Notes under the pieces: generated by a model
Databases searched by the model: none
Seen by the model: the letters and a program-made list of their open reading frames with translations, nothing else
What the model was told of the DNA's origin: nothing
Made by a program: the position numbers and the translations under genes
Assembly: GCF_030325625.1 (NCBI RefSeq)
Contig: NZ_JACAIS010000003.1
Span: 543,261 to 607,260, forward strand
DNA length: 64,000 nucleotides
Source: Sphingobacterium sp. N143
GTDB lineage: Bacteria > Bacteroidota > Bacteroidia > Sphingobacteriales > Sphingobacteriaceae
Direction: 5' to 3'
Shown here: positions 30,321-40,151 of the stretch, piece by piece
Position numbering within the stretch: the first letter of the stretch is position 1
Layout of the letters: every line of letters starts with the position of its first letter

Positions 30321-31049
30321 ATGGCAATAGAAGACAAAAATTATAATCATTTGATTGAACTCGGCGGAAGCGATTATGAAATAGTCGATGGAGAACCTGA
30401 TATCCGCGGATGGAAAGTGAAAAATGAGGCTGGTCAATTGATCGGACAGGTGACAGATCTGCTGTTTGATCCGCAGAGCCAACAGGTTCGCTATCTTATC
30501 ATCGACCTGAATGATGCTGAATTTGTTGTGGAGGAAGATAAGAAAATACTTGTACCCATCGGTCTTGCCTCGCTTTATGACGGCACGAAGATTCAGGCGA
30601 GTAATGATACCGCTTACCCAACTCCCCCCGTTGAGCCGATTAATCATAGCGTGATCTTTACTGTCGACGAGATTCCGACAGAAGAGCCCGCAACGGATTA
30701 TTTATACAATCCTGCTGATGATGGAGAGGTGGTGGTTCTATCCATTACTGAAGATCAGGTCATTCGACTGCCTGCTTACCAGGAGCACCATGTCGATCCG
30801 AAAACGGAATTATCTATCCGGCACATCTTTGAAGGCACCGGAAATGTTGGATTTGTCGTAAGTGACAATAGTTATGATCCATCCACATTTTATACGCATT
30901 ACCACTTTAGCGAAGATACTTTTTATAGCGAAGGAAAACAGATGGATACACTTCCTTCTGATCAAGCTCAACGGACTAGAAGAGTGGCTGCTCGATACGA
31001 ACATGGGACAGCGTATGAACCTGGTACACGCAACAACAACGAACGATAA
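30321..31049 (+). CDS. PRC-barrel domain protein
   Basis: A 242-residue cytoplasmic protein. The N-terminal half is a PRC-barrel (DIRGWKVKNEAGQLIGQVTD, LLFDPQSQQVRYLIIDLND, KKILVPIG). The second half repeats a similar pattern beginning VVVLSITEDQVIRLPAY and ends in a charged, disordered tail. Start at 30321 (MAIEDKNYNH) is chosen over an upstream TTG. Such proteins are common in stress-related operons of soil Bacteroidota; ligand and partner are unknown. A hairpin terminator follows at 31068-31112. Confidence 0.85.
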   Translation: MAIEDKNYNHLIELGGSDYEIVDGEPDIRGWKVKNEAGQLIGQVTDLLFDPQSQQVRYLIIDLNDAEFVVEEDKKILVPIGLASLYDGTKIQASNDTAYPTPPVEPINHSVIFTVDEIPTEEPATDYLYNPADDGEVVVLSITEDQVIRLPAYQEHHVDPKTELSIRHIFEGTGNVGFVVSDNSYDPSTFYTHYHFSEDTFYSEGKQMDTLPSDQAQRTRRVAARYEHGTAYEPGTRNNNER

Positions 31050-31067
31050 ACAAACGCTATTACATAT

Positions 31068-31112
31068 ACTCATTCTGGCTTCGATACGCTATTAGCGAAG
31101 CCGGAATGAGTG
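31068..31112 (+). terminator. Terminator after the PRC-barrel gene
   Basis: Arms at about 31068-31083 and 31097-31112 pair over 16 bp with one G-T pair around an ACGCTATTA-type loop, 20 bp after the stop. A long T-run is lacking. Confidence 0.65.
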
Positions 31113-31280
31113 TATAGATAAAACACTCCCTTTGATGTAAACTCAAGCGCAGCGTTTAAATACGCCTTAACAGTGTATTTTATAACCTAAACCACCACAT
31201 CAACTACCTAAATTCCCTAACAAATCGCCAAAATTGCACCATAATTGCATGCTGTTACAAGACATCAATATAAATCGGTT

Positions 31281-31439
31281 ATGAAAACAAATTATAAAAT
31301 TGTCAGCGAGAAAAACAGGAAAACGATCAGTAGATATTACGAAAAATATAGCTGGTATAAGTTGGACCGCGAGGAACTGTCGCAAGAATTACTTATCCGG
31401 GGAGGCTTTTTAATCATCCTGACGTATATGCTGTGGTAA
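31281..31439 (+). CDS. Small basic protein, unrecognised
   Basis: A 52-residue frame (MKTNYKIVSEKNRKTISRYY...) with a charged N-terminal half, a segment SWYKLDREELSQELLIRGGF and a hydrophobic end. An upstream ATG at 31245 would add 12 residues. Composition is protein-like, but no family is recognised and coding status is uncertain. Confidence 0.4.
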   Translation: MKTNYKIVSEKNRKTISRYYEKYSWYKLDREELSQELLIRGGFLIILTYMLW

Positions 31440-31503
31440 AAAAATGACATTATAGCGATATCTATCTATAAATTCCAAACCATTTGTATGGTTATGTTGT
31501 CTT

Positions 31504-31803
31504 ATGTGTAAACTTAAATCAGACAACACATTGAACAGATTTACCCGAATTGTTTTAAAAACATTATTGTGGATTATTGGCGGAATCATTGGACTCTTCA
31601 TTCTAATTATTTTTTTGCTGCGTCTTCCCACGATACAGAATTATATTGCCGGAAAAGTAACCCATTATGTCGAAGGCAAGATTGGCACCCCCGTTAGAAT
31701 TGGCTATATCAATATTGATTTTCCAAAAAAACTGGTCTTGGAAAACATCTATCTCGAAGATCAGAGTAAGGACACTTTAGTTGCTGGAAAGAGCATTACC
31801 TGA
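31504..31803 (+). pseudogene. N-terminal fragment of a TamB-like translocation protein
   Basis: 99 residues: a basic start, one long transmembrane helix (LLWIIGGIIGLFILIIFLLR), then QNYIAGKVTHYVEGKIGTPV and VLENIYLEDQSKDTLVAGKS. This is the characteristic beginning of TamB/AsmA-type proteins, which are about 1400-1700 residues and bridge the periplasm. The frame stops at 31803, just past the point where a different gene end begins (31794). It is the start of a truncated gene. Confidence 0.75.
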
Positions 31804-32273
31804 CAAAGCCTTTTATGGTGGATGAGCTTCACCTTGTTATACACAATCTCATCAAAAACCGCATGAAGGTTAAAGGAAAGTTTTCGGGCGCGCAGCAGCA
31901 GGAAGGTAAGGTAAAAACCATCACCTTTAAGTCTAGCGATGAGCAGCTGATGGAACGTATTGTCAAAACAGTGAACCAATACCTGGAGAATTCGGAGTTC
32001 AATGTGCAGTTTCTAGCCGATGAAGTAGGGTTGAGCCGTGTACAGCTGCACCGTAAGGTTAAATCGCTGACGGGTATTTCGACCGGTGAATTTATTCGTA
32101 ATATCCGGTTACAGCAAGCTGAAAAGTTGCTGTTGGAGAAAAAAATGAATATCTCTCAGGTAGCTTATTCGCTCGGATTTACCAATCAGACGCATTTCAC
32201 TACACTATTCAAAAAGATGTATGGATTGAGCCCCACTGAATATATTCAGCGGCATAGCTTTAAGGAAAATTAA
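31794..32273 (+). pseudogene. C-terminal fragment of a hybrid two-component system (receiver end and AraC domain)
   Basis: The open frame reads HYLTKPFMVDELHLVIHNLI. TKPF is the conserved Lys-Pro of a receiver domain's last strand. A linker and a complete AraC DNA-binding domain follow (NVQFLADEVGLSRVQLHRKV and NISQVAYSLGFTNQTHFTTLFKKM). In intact systems more than 1100 residues precede this point. The frame differs from that of the TamB fragment, so this is not a fusion protein. From the internal ATG at 31815 a short AraC-only protein of 152 residues could still be made. Confidence 0.75.
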
Positions 32274-32531
32274 GCGATGTAATAATCTAAACTATTTTAA
32301 AGATCAAAAATACCACTATCAGCATAAGAACTTTTAAGAAATTTTCAAAAACTTAGATTCAAGCAGAAGAGTATCTAGCTATTCTTTGCATCATCCAGAG
32401 AGAATGACGGTAATAAAGCAATCTGGATGGAGCCATTGGAATGAAACAGGAGAAACAAAAAAGTTCGCTTTAAACAGGTCAGCATGAAAAATCGAGCGGG
32501 ACCTTATATTGCAATTAATGACAAATTTATC

Positions 32532-32539
32532 TAAGTTTG
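32532..32539 (+). promoter_or_regulatory. Candidate -7 box for the ECF sigma gene
   Basis: TAAGTTTG fits TAnnTTTG and lies 21 bp before the ATG at 32561. A TTGC lies about 20 bp upstream as a weak -33. Its position supports 32561 rather than the TTG at 32537 as start. Confidence 0.45.
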
Positions 32540-32560
32540 TCGTCACCTATTACGACTGAC

Positions 32561-33151
32561 ATGAATCTTAAAAATGAGATCGAATCTAAATATATCCTTC
32601 AGCGCCTACAGCAGGGTGACAGGCAGGTGTTCGACCTTATTTTTAAATCCTATTGGGATCCCCTACTTATCTACCTGTCCAAACTGGTGAAAGACCAGAC
32701 CGATGCAGAAGATCTCTTGCAGAATATTTTCGTCAATCTCTGGAACAAAACTCAATCGTCCGAAATACAGGATATTCACGGCTGGTTATATGGGGCTGCC
32801 CGTAAAAGCGCACTTTTCTATCACCGCACTCAAGGCAATCAAAAAAAATTGATTGCATCAATTTTGGAATATATTGACGTTACCGGATTTTCATTGAGCG
32901 ACCAGCAGCATGGTAAAGAGCTGCAGCAGATCATTGACGGTGAAATTGAACGGCTCCCAGCAAAAATGAAAGAGGTATTTCTATTGAGCCGACAGGAACA
33001 ACTTAGTTATAAAGAAATTGCAGAACGTCTGGACATCTCTGACCAAACGGTCAAAAAACAGATCAGCAACGCACTGAACATTCTGAGAAATAACCTCAAG
33101 AAACAGGGGCTCTATTCGCTTCTGCTCCTCCTTCTCATCGACTTAAAATAA
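32561..33151 (+). CDS. ECF RNA polymerase sigma factor, FecI-like
   Basis: A 196-residue cytoplasmic sigma factor. Region 2 (DLIFKSYWDPLLIYLSKLV, DAEDLLQNIFVNLWNK) is followed by region 4 (LPAKMKEVFLLSRQEQLSYK and IAERLDISDQTVKKQISNAL), typical of the Bacteroidota FecI-type subgroup. A FecR gene and an STN-bearing SusC follow, so it should direct transcription of the 34376-42998 genes when the transporter is occupied. A C-terminal hydrophobic tail is short and common in the group. Confidence 0.9.
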   Translation: MNLKNEIESKYILQRLQQGDRQVFDLIFKSYWDPLLIYLSKLVKDQTDAEDLLQNIFVNLWNKTQSSEIQDIHGWLYGAARKSALFYHRTQGNQKKLIASILEYIDVTGFSLSDQQHGKELQQIIDGEIERLPAKMKEVFLLSRQEQLSYKEIAERLDISDQTVKKQISNALNILRNNLKKQGLYSLLLLLLIDLK

Positions 33152-33224
33152 AATTCATTATTTTTTAATATTCATCTACCACCAAATACGGTTTGATGCA
33201 ACTATACTATAAACACTGGCGCTC

Positions 33225-34322
33225 ATGGAACAGAAAAACATTGCGGAAATCTTATTGAAGTACGAACTCGGTATCAGTTCAGCGGAGGAAAACCAGCTGA
33301 TAGAATCGTGGTACGAAGCGCAGCAAGCTGTAGAATGGGAACTGGATAGCGCCGAGCAGGAAGATCGTAAAAATACCATACTCCTTCAAATCCAGCAACA
33401 ACTTGATGCAAAGCCTTCCTCGCGTAATCCATGGTACCGAAGAGCCGCTTGGATCAGCGCTGCTGCTGCCGTCCTGCTGATCGCTTTTGCGTTACTTTTT
33501 ATCCCGCGTGGACAGTCGCATCGCGATACCCTAGCCGCAATAGATCAATTCAAACCCGGACAAGAAAAGGCCATACTGAAATTGGAAGACGGGTCAAGCA
33601 TCGCACTCAAGGGAGGCAAATCGGGTGTTAAGATCGTCAACGGAACAGCCGTCTATTTAGATGGATCGCCTATCAGCGCTATGGAATTGCAATCGCGCAA
33701 ATTGACCGTTGAAGTTCCCAGGGGTGGTCAATATCAGGTTAACCTGCCCGATGGCAGTAAAGTATGGCTGAATGCTGCATCGACAATCAGCTATCCAATG
33801 CAATTTGCTGCCGACAAACGGGAAGTCTTGTTAACAGGAGAAGCCTATTTTGAAGTAAACAAAAATCCACATAAACCCTTTATCGTGAAATCCAGAAACC
33901 AGGAAGTCAAGGTATTGGGCACCACATTTAACATCAACAGTTATGACAACCGCGAGTTTGTTGAAACTACACTGCTTGAAGGTTCGGTCGATGTAAATCA
34001 ACGCCTGCTTGTACCCGGACAGCGATCGCTCATCTCCAAGACATCGATCCAGATTCTACCGGCCAATATCGAAGCAGCGACGGCCTGGAAGAAAGGATAT
34101 TTCCTATTTGACAACGAACGGCTCGATGCGATTTTGGCTACACTTTCAAGATGGTACAATGTAGACTTTGAATACGAAGACTCAGCTACCAAACAGCTTG
34201 TCTTTTGGGGATCTATCGACAAAAATCAATCATTGACCAAAACGCTTACCTTTTTGGAAAGCACCGGTCAATTAAACTTTAACTATCGTGACGGCAAAAT
34301 AGTTGTCCAAAAAAATAAATAA
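33225..34322 (+). CDS. FecR-type anti-sigma regulator
   Basis: A 365-residue inner-membrane protein. An N-terminal cytoplasmic sigma-binding segment (to about residue 80) precedes one transmembrane helix (AAWISAAAAVLLIAFALLFI). The periplasmic FecR domain follows (VPRGGQYQVNLPDGSKVWLN, REVLLTGEAYFEVNKNPHKP), then a C-terminal STN-like segment (FLFDNERLDAILATLSRWYN). It would bind the STN domain of the SusC-like protein encoded 53 bp downstream and pass the signal to the sigma factor. Confidence 0.92.
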   Translation: MEQKNIAEILLKYELGISSAEENQLIESWYEAQQAVEWELDSAEQEDRKNTILLQIQQQLDAKPSSRNPWYRRAAWISAAAAVLLIAFALLFIPRGQSHRDTLAAIDQFKPGQEKAILKLEDGSSIALKGGKSGVKIVNGTAVYLDGSPISAMELQSRKLTVEVPRGGQYQVNLPDGSKVWLNAASTISYPMQFAADKREVLLTGEAYFEVNKNPHKPFIVKSRNQEVKVLGTTFNINSYDNREFVETTLLEGSVDVNQRLLVPGQRSLISKTSIQILPANIEAATAWKKGYFLFDNERLDAILATLSRWYNVDFEYEDSATKQLVFWGSIDKNQSLTKTLTFLESTGQLNFNYRDGKIVVQKNK

Positions 34323-34375
34323 CGAAGCCTTTTTAATACAGAAATCTAAACATATTAACCTAAATCACAGACCCG

Positions 34376-37300
34376 ATGAATCGTCTAAAAAACTTGCTCT
34401 TGGTCACGTCGCTTCTTGCTGGTAGCACAGTCGTTGGTCAACAGCTCAATTATCAGGGCAAACCAACACTCAAAGAACTTTTTTCAACCATCCGACAACA
34501 GACAGGCTATAACATCATTGCCTCTGGCAATCAGATAAACCTTAATACCGTCGTTAAAGTTCAGGCAAAGGATAAGGCTTTGCGTGATGTTCTTGAAGAA
34601 GCCTTTAAGGATTTACCGTTCACTTTTAAAATCGTTGGAAAAGAGATCACCATTCTTCCACGGGAGAAAAGCGGCCAACAGCATCAAAAACAACAGCAAC
34701 CTGCCAAACAGCTTTTTGTGGACGGCACCGTAAGGGACAAATCCGGCCCCGTAGAATTGGTAACCGTTTACAACAAAAGCAACGACAAAGTCACTTTCAC
34801 CAATGATAAAGGCGCTTTTAAAATCGAGCGGACCAGCCATACGGATACCTTAGTATTCAGTTCCGTTGGTTACGAAGAAAGGCAGCTTGCTGTGTCAACT
34901 AGCCAAAACACCGTTGCCATGCAACTGTTGCAGACGCAGAACCTGCTTGATGAAGTCAGCGTACTGTCGTATGGGCAAGAGGTATCCAAACGGCTCAATA
35001 CAGGCTCTACTTCTAGCGTCACTGCAGCCACCATTGAGAAAACACCAACAGCAGACCCGCTCATTGCACTCCAAAACCGGGTTCCCGGTATGATGATCAA
35101 TACCTTAAACGGCCTTCCCGGCATACAGACTCAGGTGCAAATACGGGGTATTAATACCGTCAACCAGGATGGTGAAGCGCGACAACCCTTGTACATTGTT
35201 GATGGTATTCCTTTTAATAGCAGTTCACTCGCCTATATCGGTGCGAATGGCCTCACCTCCTCCTATTTAGGTGAAAGCCCTTTTAAAAGTATCGACCCCA
35301 GCACGATTGCCAGCATTGAAGTACTTAAAGATGCTGATGCTACTGCGATCTATGGTGCCCGGGGTGCCAATGGTGTGATCCTGATCACCACCAAACGCGG
35401 TAAGGCAGGTCGTCCCACCATTAGTGCTGATTATTACCATAGTTTTGGTTCTATCGCTAACTATGTAAAAATGCTCAATACCGCCCAATATCTGGAGATG
35501 CGTCGTGAAGCTGCAAATAACGATGGTATTGAGCTTACGCCCAATGATTACCCTGACCTGCTGAAATGGAGCCAAACGGAAGATCACGACTGGCAAAAAG
35601 AATATTTTGGCAATGTCGCCCATACGTCCAATGCTGAATTATCCTTATCGGGTGGATCATCGGGATTCAACTACCTCCTTGGCGGTGGCTTTAGGCGTGA
35701 AAACACTGTATATCAAAAGAAAAACGGTCTTACCGTCGGCAACTTCCGAAGCAACCTCGACTACCACAGTAAAGACGGCAAATTTAAAGCTTCCCTTTCG
35801 GCGAGCTATGCAACGGATAAAAACGAAGTCATCCCACTATCGTTTACCAACTTTCAGACCCTGCCTCCAAATTTCTCCCTTTACGATGCTGATGGAGATT
35901 TAAATTGGACGATAGATAACCCTATTGCTGCGCTGGAGCGTACAGTTGAAAATAGAACTAAAAATTTAATCAGCAATATCGCGCTGAGCTATGAGTTGTT
36001 ACCTAATCTTGTGGCCAAAATCAATACCGGTTATACGCGCATGAAAATGGACCAGCTCGCCATCAATCCACGGAGATCATTCAGGCCGTCCGAAAACATC
36101 TTAGGCAACAACACTTTTACCAAGGCCAGCGCAGCTACCTTTAATTTTGAGCCTCAGCTGAATTATGATCTGATCGTGGGGCGCAGTTCATTTCGTGCCC
36201 TTCTCGGGGGTACTTATATCCATCGCGGTAACTCAGCAATTACCACAAGTGGAAACGGCTATACAGACGATAGTCAGATTAGGGACATCCATGCCGCACC
36301 AATCATCAATATTGAACCTAAGGACACTCAGTACCGTTTCCTTTCGGGATTTGCCCGCGTGGGATGGACGTTTGACCAAAAATATGTCATCAATGCAACT
36401 GTCAGACGTGACGGCTCTTCCCGTTTTGGTCCAGGGAAAAAATATGGTAACTTTTGGTCTGTCGGTACAGCGTGGATCCTCAGCGAAGAGAACTGGTTAA
36501 AGGATAATCAGTTTGGCTTGAGTTTTGCCAAATTGCGCGGCAGCTACGGTCTGACGGGTAATGATAATATTGGCGACTACTCCTATTTCGTGAATTACGA
36601 ACGTATATTCGACAATTACCAAGGGCAGGGCTATCTTCCCAAGAACCCATTCAATGCAAATTATCAGTGGGAAGTCAACAAAAAGCTTGACCTTGCTGCT
36701 GAAATGGGCTTCTTGAAAGACCGCATCATCTTTGAAGCAAACTATTACCGCAATCGGTCGGGCAATCAATTAGTTGGCTACGGATTACCTACACAGGTGG
36801 GTTTTAGTTCGGTCAACCAAAACCTGGATGCCAATGTACAGAATAGCGGCTGGGAATTTAGCCTGCAGACCACACCGATCAACACCTTGGCCTTCACCTG
36901 GAAGACCAACTTTACCATGAGCATCAACCGCAACAAACTCCTGTCTTATCCCAATCTTGCAAGCTCCTCCAACAGCCTCACCTATCAGATCGGTAAACCA
37001 TTAAATCTGATCTGGGGGTATGAATATCTAGGAATCAACGCTGCAGATGGGCAACCGCAATTCCGCGATGTGAATGGCGACGGTTTTATCAGTTTTCCAG
37101 ATGACTATGTCCCCTTGGCAAACAATATTCCGACCTTCTTTGGTGGTCTCGGCAACTCGTTCAATTATAAAAACTTTGATCTCGACGTATTTTTTAGTTT
37201 CAAAAAGAACAAGCATATCTACAATTATCCATTTACGAGTGCCGGAAGTGTCATCAATGCCCCCGCAATTGTCTTGGACAGATGGCAACATCCGGGTGAG

Positions 37301-37585
37301 GAAGCTAAATTTCCGGCCTACACCACCAATTCTAGTACCATGTCGGACTACAATTCATCGAGTGCCAATTTTGTGGACGGGTCGTACATCCGCTTAAGCA
37401 ATATTACCCTAAGCTACTCGGTACCGGGTAAAATGCTTGAGAAGCTAAAACTTAAAAACCTACGCGCCTATGCCACTGGAGCCAATCTACTGACCATCAC
37501 CAGTTATAAGGGTACCGATCCAGAGACCGGCGTGGATATGCCCATGCTTAGGACATTTACACTGGGGATACGGACTTCATTTTAA
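34376..37585 (+). CDS. SusC/RagA TonB-dependent transporter with STN domain
   Basis: A 1069-residue outer-membrane receptor. The signal peptide ends near VVGQQ. An STN domain (about residues 30-95; TLKELFSTIRQQTGYNIIAS) allows contact with FecR. A carboxypeptidase-regulatory-like domain, the plug (LYIVDGIPFNSSS, VLKDADATAIYGARGANG) and a barrel ending FTLGIRTSF follow. The upstream sigma/FecR pair and downstream SusD, TlpA and M16 genes form one regulated unit. The substrate is unknown; the peptidase suggests a peptide or protein-derived nutrient. Confidence 0.95.
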   Translation: MNRLKNLLLVTSLLAGSTVVGQQLNYQGKPTLKELFSTIRQQTGYNIIASGNQINLNTVVKVQAKDKALRDVLEEAFKDLPFTFKIVGKEITILPREKSGQQHQKQQQPAKQLFVDGTVRDKSGPVELVTVYNKSNDKVTFTNDKGAFKIERTSHTDTLVFSSVGYEERQLAVSTSQNTVAMQLLQTQNLLDEVSVLSYGQEVSKRLNTGSTSSVTAATIEKTPTADPLIALQNRVPGMMINTLNGLPGIQTQVQIRGINTVNQDGEARQPLYIVDGIPFNSSSLAYIGANGLTSSYLGESPFKSIDPSTIASIEVLKDADATAIYGARGANGVILITTKRGKAGRPTISADYYHSFGSIANYVKMLNTAQYLEMRREAANNDGIELTPNDYPDLLKWSQTEDHDWQKEYFGNVAHTSNAELSLSGGSSGFNYLLGGGFRRENTVYQKKNGLTVGNFRSNLDYHSKDGKFKASLSASYATDKNEVIPLSFTNFQTLPPNFSLYDADGDLNWTIDNPIAALERTVENRTKNLISNIALSYELLPNLVAKINTGYTRMKMDQLAINPRRSFRPSENILGNNTFTKASAATFNFEPQLNYDLIVGRSSFRALLGGTYIHRGNSAITTSGNGYTDDSQIRDIHAAPIINIEPKDTQYRFLSGFARVGWTFDQKYVINATVRRDGSSRFGPGKKYGNFWSVGTAWILSEENWLKDNQFGLSFAKLRGSYGLTGNDNIGDYSYFVNYERIFDNYQGQGYLPKNPFNANYQWEVNKKLDLAAEMGFLKDRIIFEANYYRNRSGNQLVGYGLPTQVGFSSVNQNLDANVQNSGWEFSLQTTPINTLAFTWKTNFTMSINRNKLLSYPNLASSSNSLTYQIGKPLNLIWGYEYLGINAADGQPQFRDVNGDGFISFPDDYVPLANNIPTFFGGLGNSFNYKNFDLDVFFSFKKNKHIYNYPFTSAGSVINAPAIVLDRWQHPGEEAKFPAYTTNSSTMSDYNSSSANFVDGSYIRLSNITLSYSVPGKMLEKLKLKNLRAYATGANLLTITSYKGTDPETGVDMPMLRTFTLGIRTSF

Positions 37586-37603
37586 ACCATTTAGACTACG
37601 GAC

Positions 37604-38983
37604 ATGAAAACCAACTATATCAAATTATTGAGCTTCCTTTTACCTGTTGCCTTAGGTATGAGCAGTTGCAACAAACTGCTGGAGGTGACGCCAAAATACA
37701 TCTACACAACGGATCAAATTTATGCGAATGACACCATGGCCGACAGTGTTGTCGTCGGGATGTATGGCCGATTTGCTGCTTATCAAAATGATCTTTCACT
37801 GAACACGGGATTATCTTCCGACGAGCTGATACCCGGTATCAATAGCTTTAACCCCGAGTATAGCTTTATGTACAGCTACAACCTCAATCCCTTTTCGGGG
37901 CAGACGAATGACTTTTGGGGAAATCTATATTCCATCATTGGGATTAGCAATGCAATCATTGAAGGGGTTGGGCAATCCAAGGGCATGACGCAAGCTGGCA
38001 AGGATGAAGCCATCGGCCAAGCTAAATTTATGCGGGCCCTCAATTACTATTTTTTGGTCAATCTCTATGGCGATGTTCCTTTGGTGCTGACGACTAATTA
38101 TCCGGAAGAACGGCTCAAACCGCGCGCAGCGGTAGCAGCAGTGTATACGCAGATCATTCAGGATCTGGAAGATGCCAGCCAGCTTTTAGGTTCGGATTAC
38201 CCGGGCGAGCGCGTGAAGGCCAATAAGTGGGCTGCATTAGCCCTGTTGTCGCGCGTATACCTATTTACCAAAGACTGGACTAAAGCTGAGCAGGCCGCCA
38301 GTCAGGTGATCGCACAGTCGCAGTTGTTTCAACTGGGCCATTTTGATCGTGCAGACGGGGGCGAGCCAATGGATATCTTTACCAAAAACAATCCCGAGCA
38401 GATATTGCAGCTATGGAACAGTGTGGGCGCCTCCATTGGCATCGGCATAAAAGGAGAGTTTGCCAGCTTTGGCGTAACGGAAGATGCAACGGGTCTATTG
38501 CCAGCCTTTGAGGAGAACGATAAACGAAAAGAAAACTTCGTCCGTTTTGAAGAAACAGTAAACGGCTATCAGATCAACAAATACCGTTCCAACGGCGAAG
38601 CCGGATCTGCAAACAATGAGTATACCTCGGTGTTGCGCCTGGGCGAACAATACCTCAACCGTGCCGAGGCACGCCTGCAACTTGGTCTCTCAACGGCTAT
38701 TGATGATATCAATATCCTACGCAGGCGTGCGGGACTTACGGATTTATCCAGTGGATTATCCCAATCACAGGCGAGAGCAGCCATCGTGCAGGAGCGTCGC
38801 GTTGAACTCTGTTTCGAATGGGGCGACCGTTGGTTTACTCTCAAACGCATGGGGCTAGCCGATAACGTGATGAAAAAAGCAAAACCGACCACTTGGAAGA
38901 CGTTTGCCCAGCTCTACCCTTTACCCACCGTTGAGCTCCAAAATAACAGGCAATTAACGCAAAATCCGGGATATAACAACTAA
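37604..38983 (+). CDS. SusD/RagB family lipoprotein
   Basis: A 459-residue outer-membrane lipoprotein with lipobox MSSC near residue 21. It has the SusD helices (IGQAKFMRALNYYFLVNLYG, KWAALALLSRVYLFTKDW) and a C-terminal RRVELCFEWGDRWFTLKRMG signature. It starts 18 bp after the SusC-like stop and would form the binding lid on it. No carbohydrate-specific motif is visible. Confidence 0.93.
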   Translation: MKTNYIKLLSFLLPVALGMSSCNKLLEVTPKYIYTTDQIYANDTMADSVVVGMYGRFAAYQNDLSLNTGLSSDELIPGINSFNPEYSFMYSYNLNPFSGQTNDFWGNLYSIIGISNAIIEGVGQSKGMTQAGKDEAIGQAKFMRALNYYFLVNLYGDVPLVLTTNYPEERLKPRAAVAAVYTQIIQDLEDASQLLGSDYPGERVKANKWAALALLSRVYLFTKDWTKAEQAASQVIAQSQLFQLGHFDRADGGEPMDIFTKNNPEQILQLWNSVGASIGIGIKGEFASFGVTEDATGLLPAFEENDKRKENFVRFEETVNGYQINKYRSNGEAGSANNEYTSVLRLGEQYLNRAEARLQLGLSTAIDDINILRRRAGLTDLSSGLSQSQARAAIVQERRVELCFEWGDRWFTLKRMGLADNVMKKAKPTTWKTFAQLYPLPTVELQNNRQLTQNPGYNN

Positions 38984-38995
38984 ACACGATATACA

Positions 38996-40129
38996 ATGAG
39001 AGTTACGCTATTAGCTTTTGCCTTTCTTTATTCCATATGCTTCGTCAAGGCGCAGGAAAAAGCAACCTACCAGCTTCAGGGAACACTTTTTGGGGTTCCC
39101 AAAAATCAAAAAGGAAAACTTTTCCTTCAACGTTTTGGTGGCGATCTCCCGCTTGATTCTGCCCGGCTGGAACAAGGCCATTTTCGCTTTAAAGGTACTT
39201 CCGAAGGACCTGAAATCGCGAATCTATTTTACATGGATTCTACGGGGGAACGATCAGAAACACTCGATTTCTATCTGCACCCTGGCAAGATAACGATTCG
39301 GGCCAAACTCAGTCAGCTTAACCACGCGGATATTGCCGGCTCAACATTGAATACTGAAGCCAGAAGTTTTGACAAAACGCATCAGACGATATTGGACAGC
39401 ATCAGTACACTAATGGCTGCCTATTTCGAGGCAGAGAATGCTTTTTCTCAGGATAGTTTTCGCATGGATTCGCCGGCACGGGCTACCATCAACACGATTG
39501 ACGCGAGCCTCAACAAGTGGTCTGCGGCACTACAGAAAGCACAGGTCAACTATGTGCAGCAGCATACGGATCATGTACTCAGCCTTTTTAAACTACAGGC
39601 GCTGCTGAAAGATTCCAGCAATCAGCAACTGGTATCGGAGCTGTTTGGCAAGCTAACGCCTGCCCTTCAAGATTCGCCGTTGGGCCAGGAGGTCCAAGAG
39701 CAGCTTGCCAATCTTAAAAATCTAAAGATCGGTGATATCGCACCAGAATTTTTATTGGCGGATACTGCCGGACGTCAGCTGAAGCTGACCGACTTTCGGG
39801 GCAAATATGTACTCGTTGATTTCTGGGCCAGTTGGTGTGTACCCTGCCGCGTGGAAAATGAACATGTAGCAAAAGCCTACGATGCTTTTAAAGCTAATGG
39901 GTTTGAAGTATTGGGTGTCTCCACAGATTTTGCGCTCAGCAGCTGGAAAAAAGCTGTGTCGGACGATGGCATGACCTGGACCAATGTGGTTGATCCGGAT
40001 GGTCAGGTGAGCGCAGCATATCATATCAAAAGTATTCCCTCCAATTACCTCTTGGATCCCACAGGGAAAATCATCGGCATCAACCTACGCGGCGACGCCC
40101 TTTATGAAACACTAAAAAACATATTCTAA
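38996..40129 (+). CDS. TlpA-like thiol-disulfide oxidoreductase with DUF4369 domain
   Basis: A 377-residue exported protein (signal ending CFVKAQ). The N-terminal beta-rich DUF4369-type domain covers about residues 25-120, a helical linker follows, and the C-terminal thioredoxin fold has the active CxxC in WCVPC and cis-Pro region SIPSNYLLD. It would reduce or exchange disulfides in the periplasm. It lies 12 bp after the SusD gene. Disulfide reduction may prepare a peptide substrate for the M16 peptidase encoded next; that link is inference. Confidence 0.9.
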   Translation: MRVTLLAFAFLYSICFVKAQEKATYQLQGTLFGVPKNQKGKLFLQRFGGDLPLDSARLEQGHFRFKGTSEGPEIANLFYMDSTGERSETLDFYLHPGKITIRAKLSQLNHADIAGSTLNTEARSFDKTHQTILDSISTLMAAYFEAENAFSQDSFRMDSPARATINTIDASLNKWSAALQKAQVNYVQQHTDHVLSLFKLQALLKDSSNQQLVSELFGKLTPALQDSPLGQEVQEQLANLKNLKIGDIAPEFLLADTAGRQLKLTDFRGKYVLVDFWASWCVPCRVENEHVAKAYDAFKANGFEVLGVSTDFALSSWKKAVSDDGMTWTNVVDPDGQVSAAYHIKSIPSNYLLDPTGKIIGINLRGDALYETLKNIF

Positions 40130-40151
40130 TTCGCAATTTTATCACAATTAT

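Noticed and set aside
31504..32273. A TamB-AraC fusion protein
   Set aside because: The two parts are in different frames and the TamB frame stops at 31803, so no fusion product can be made without frameshifting.
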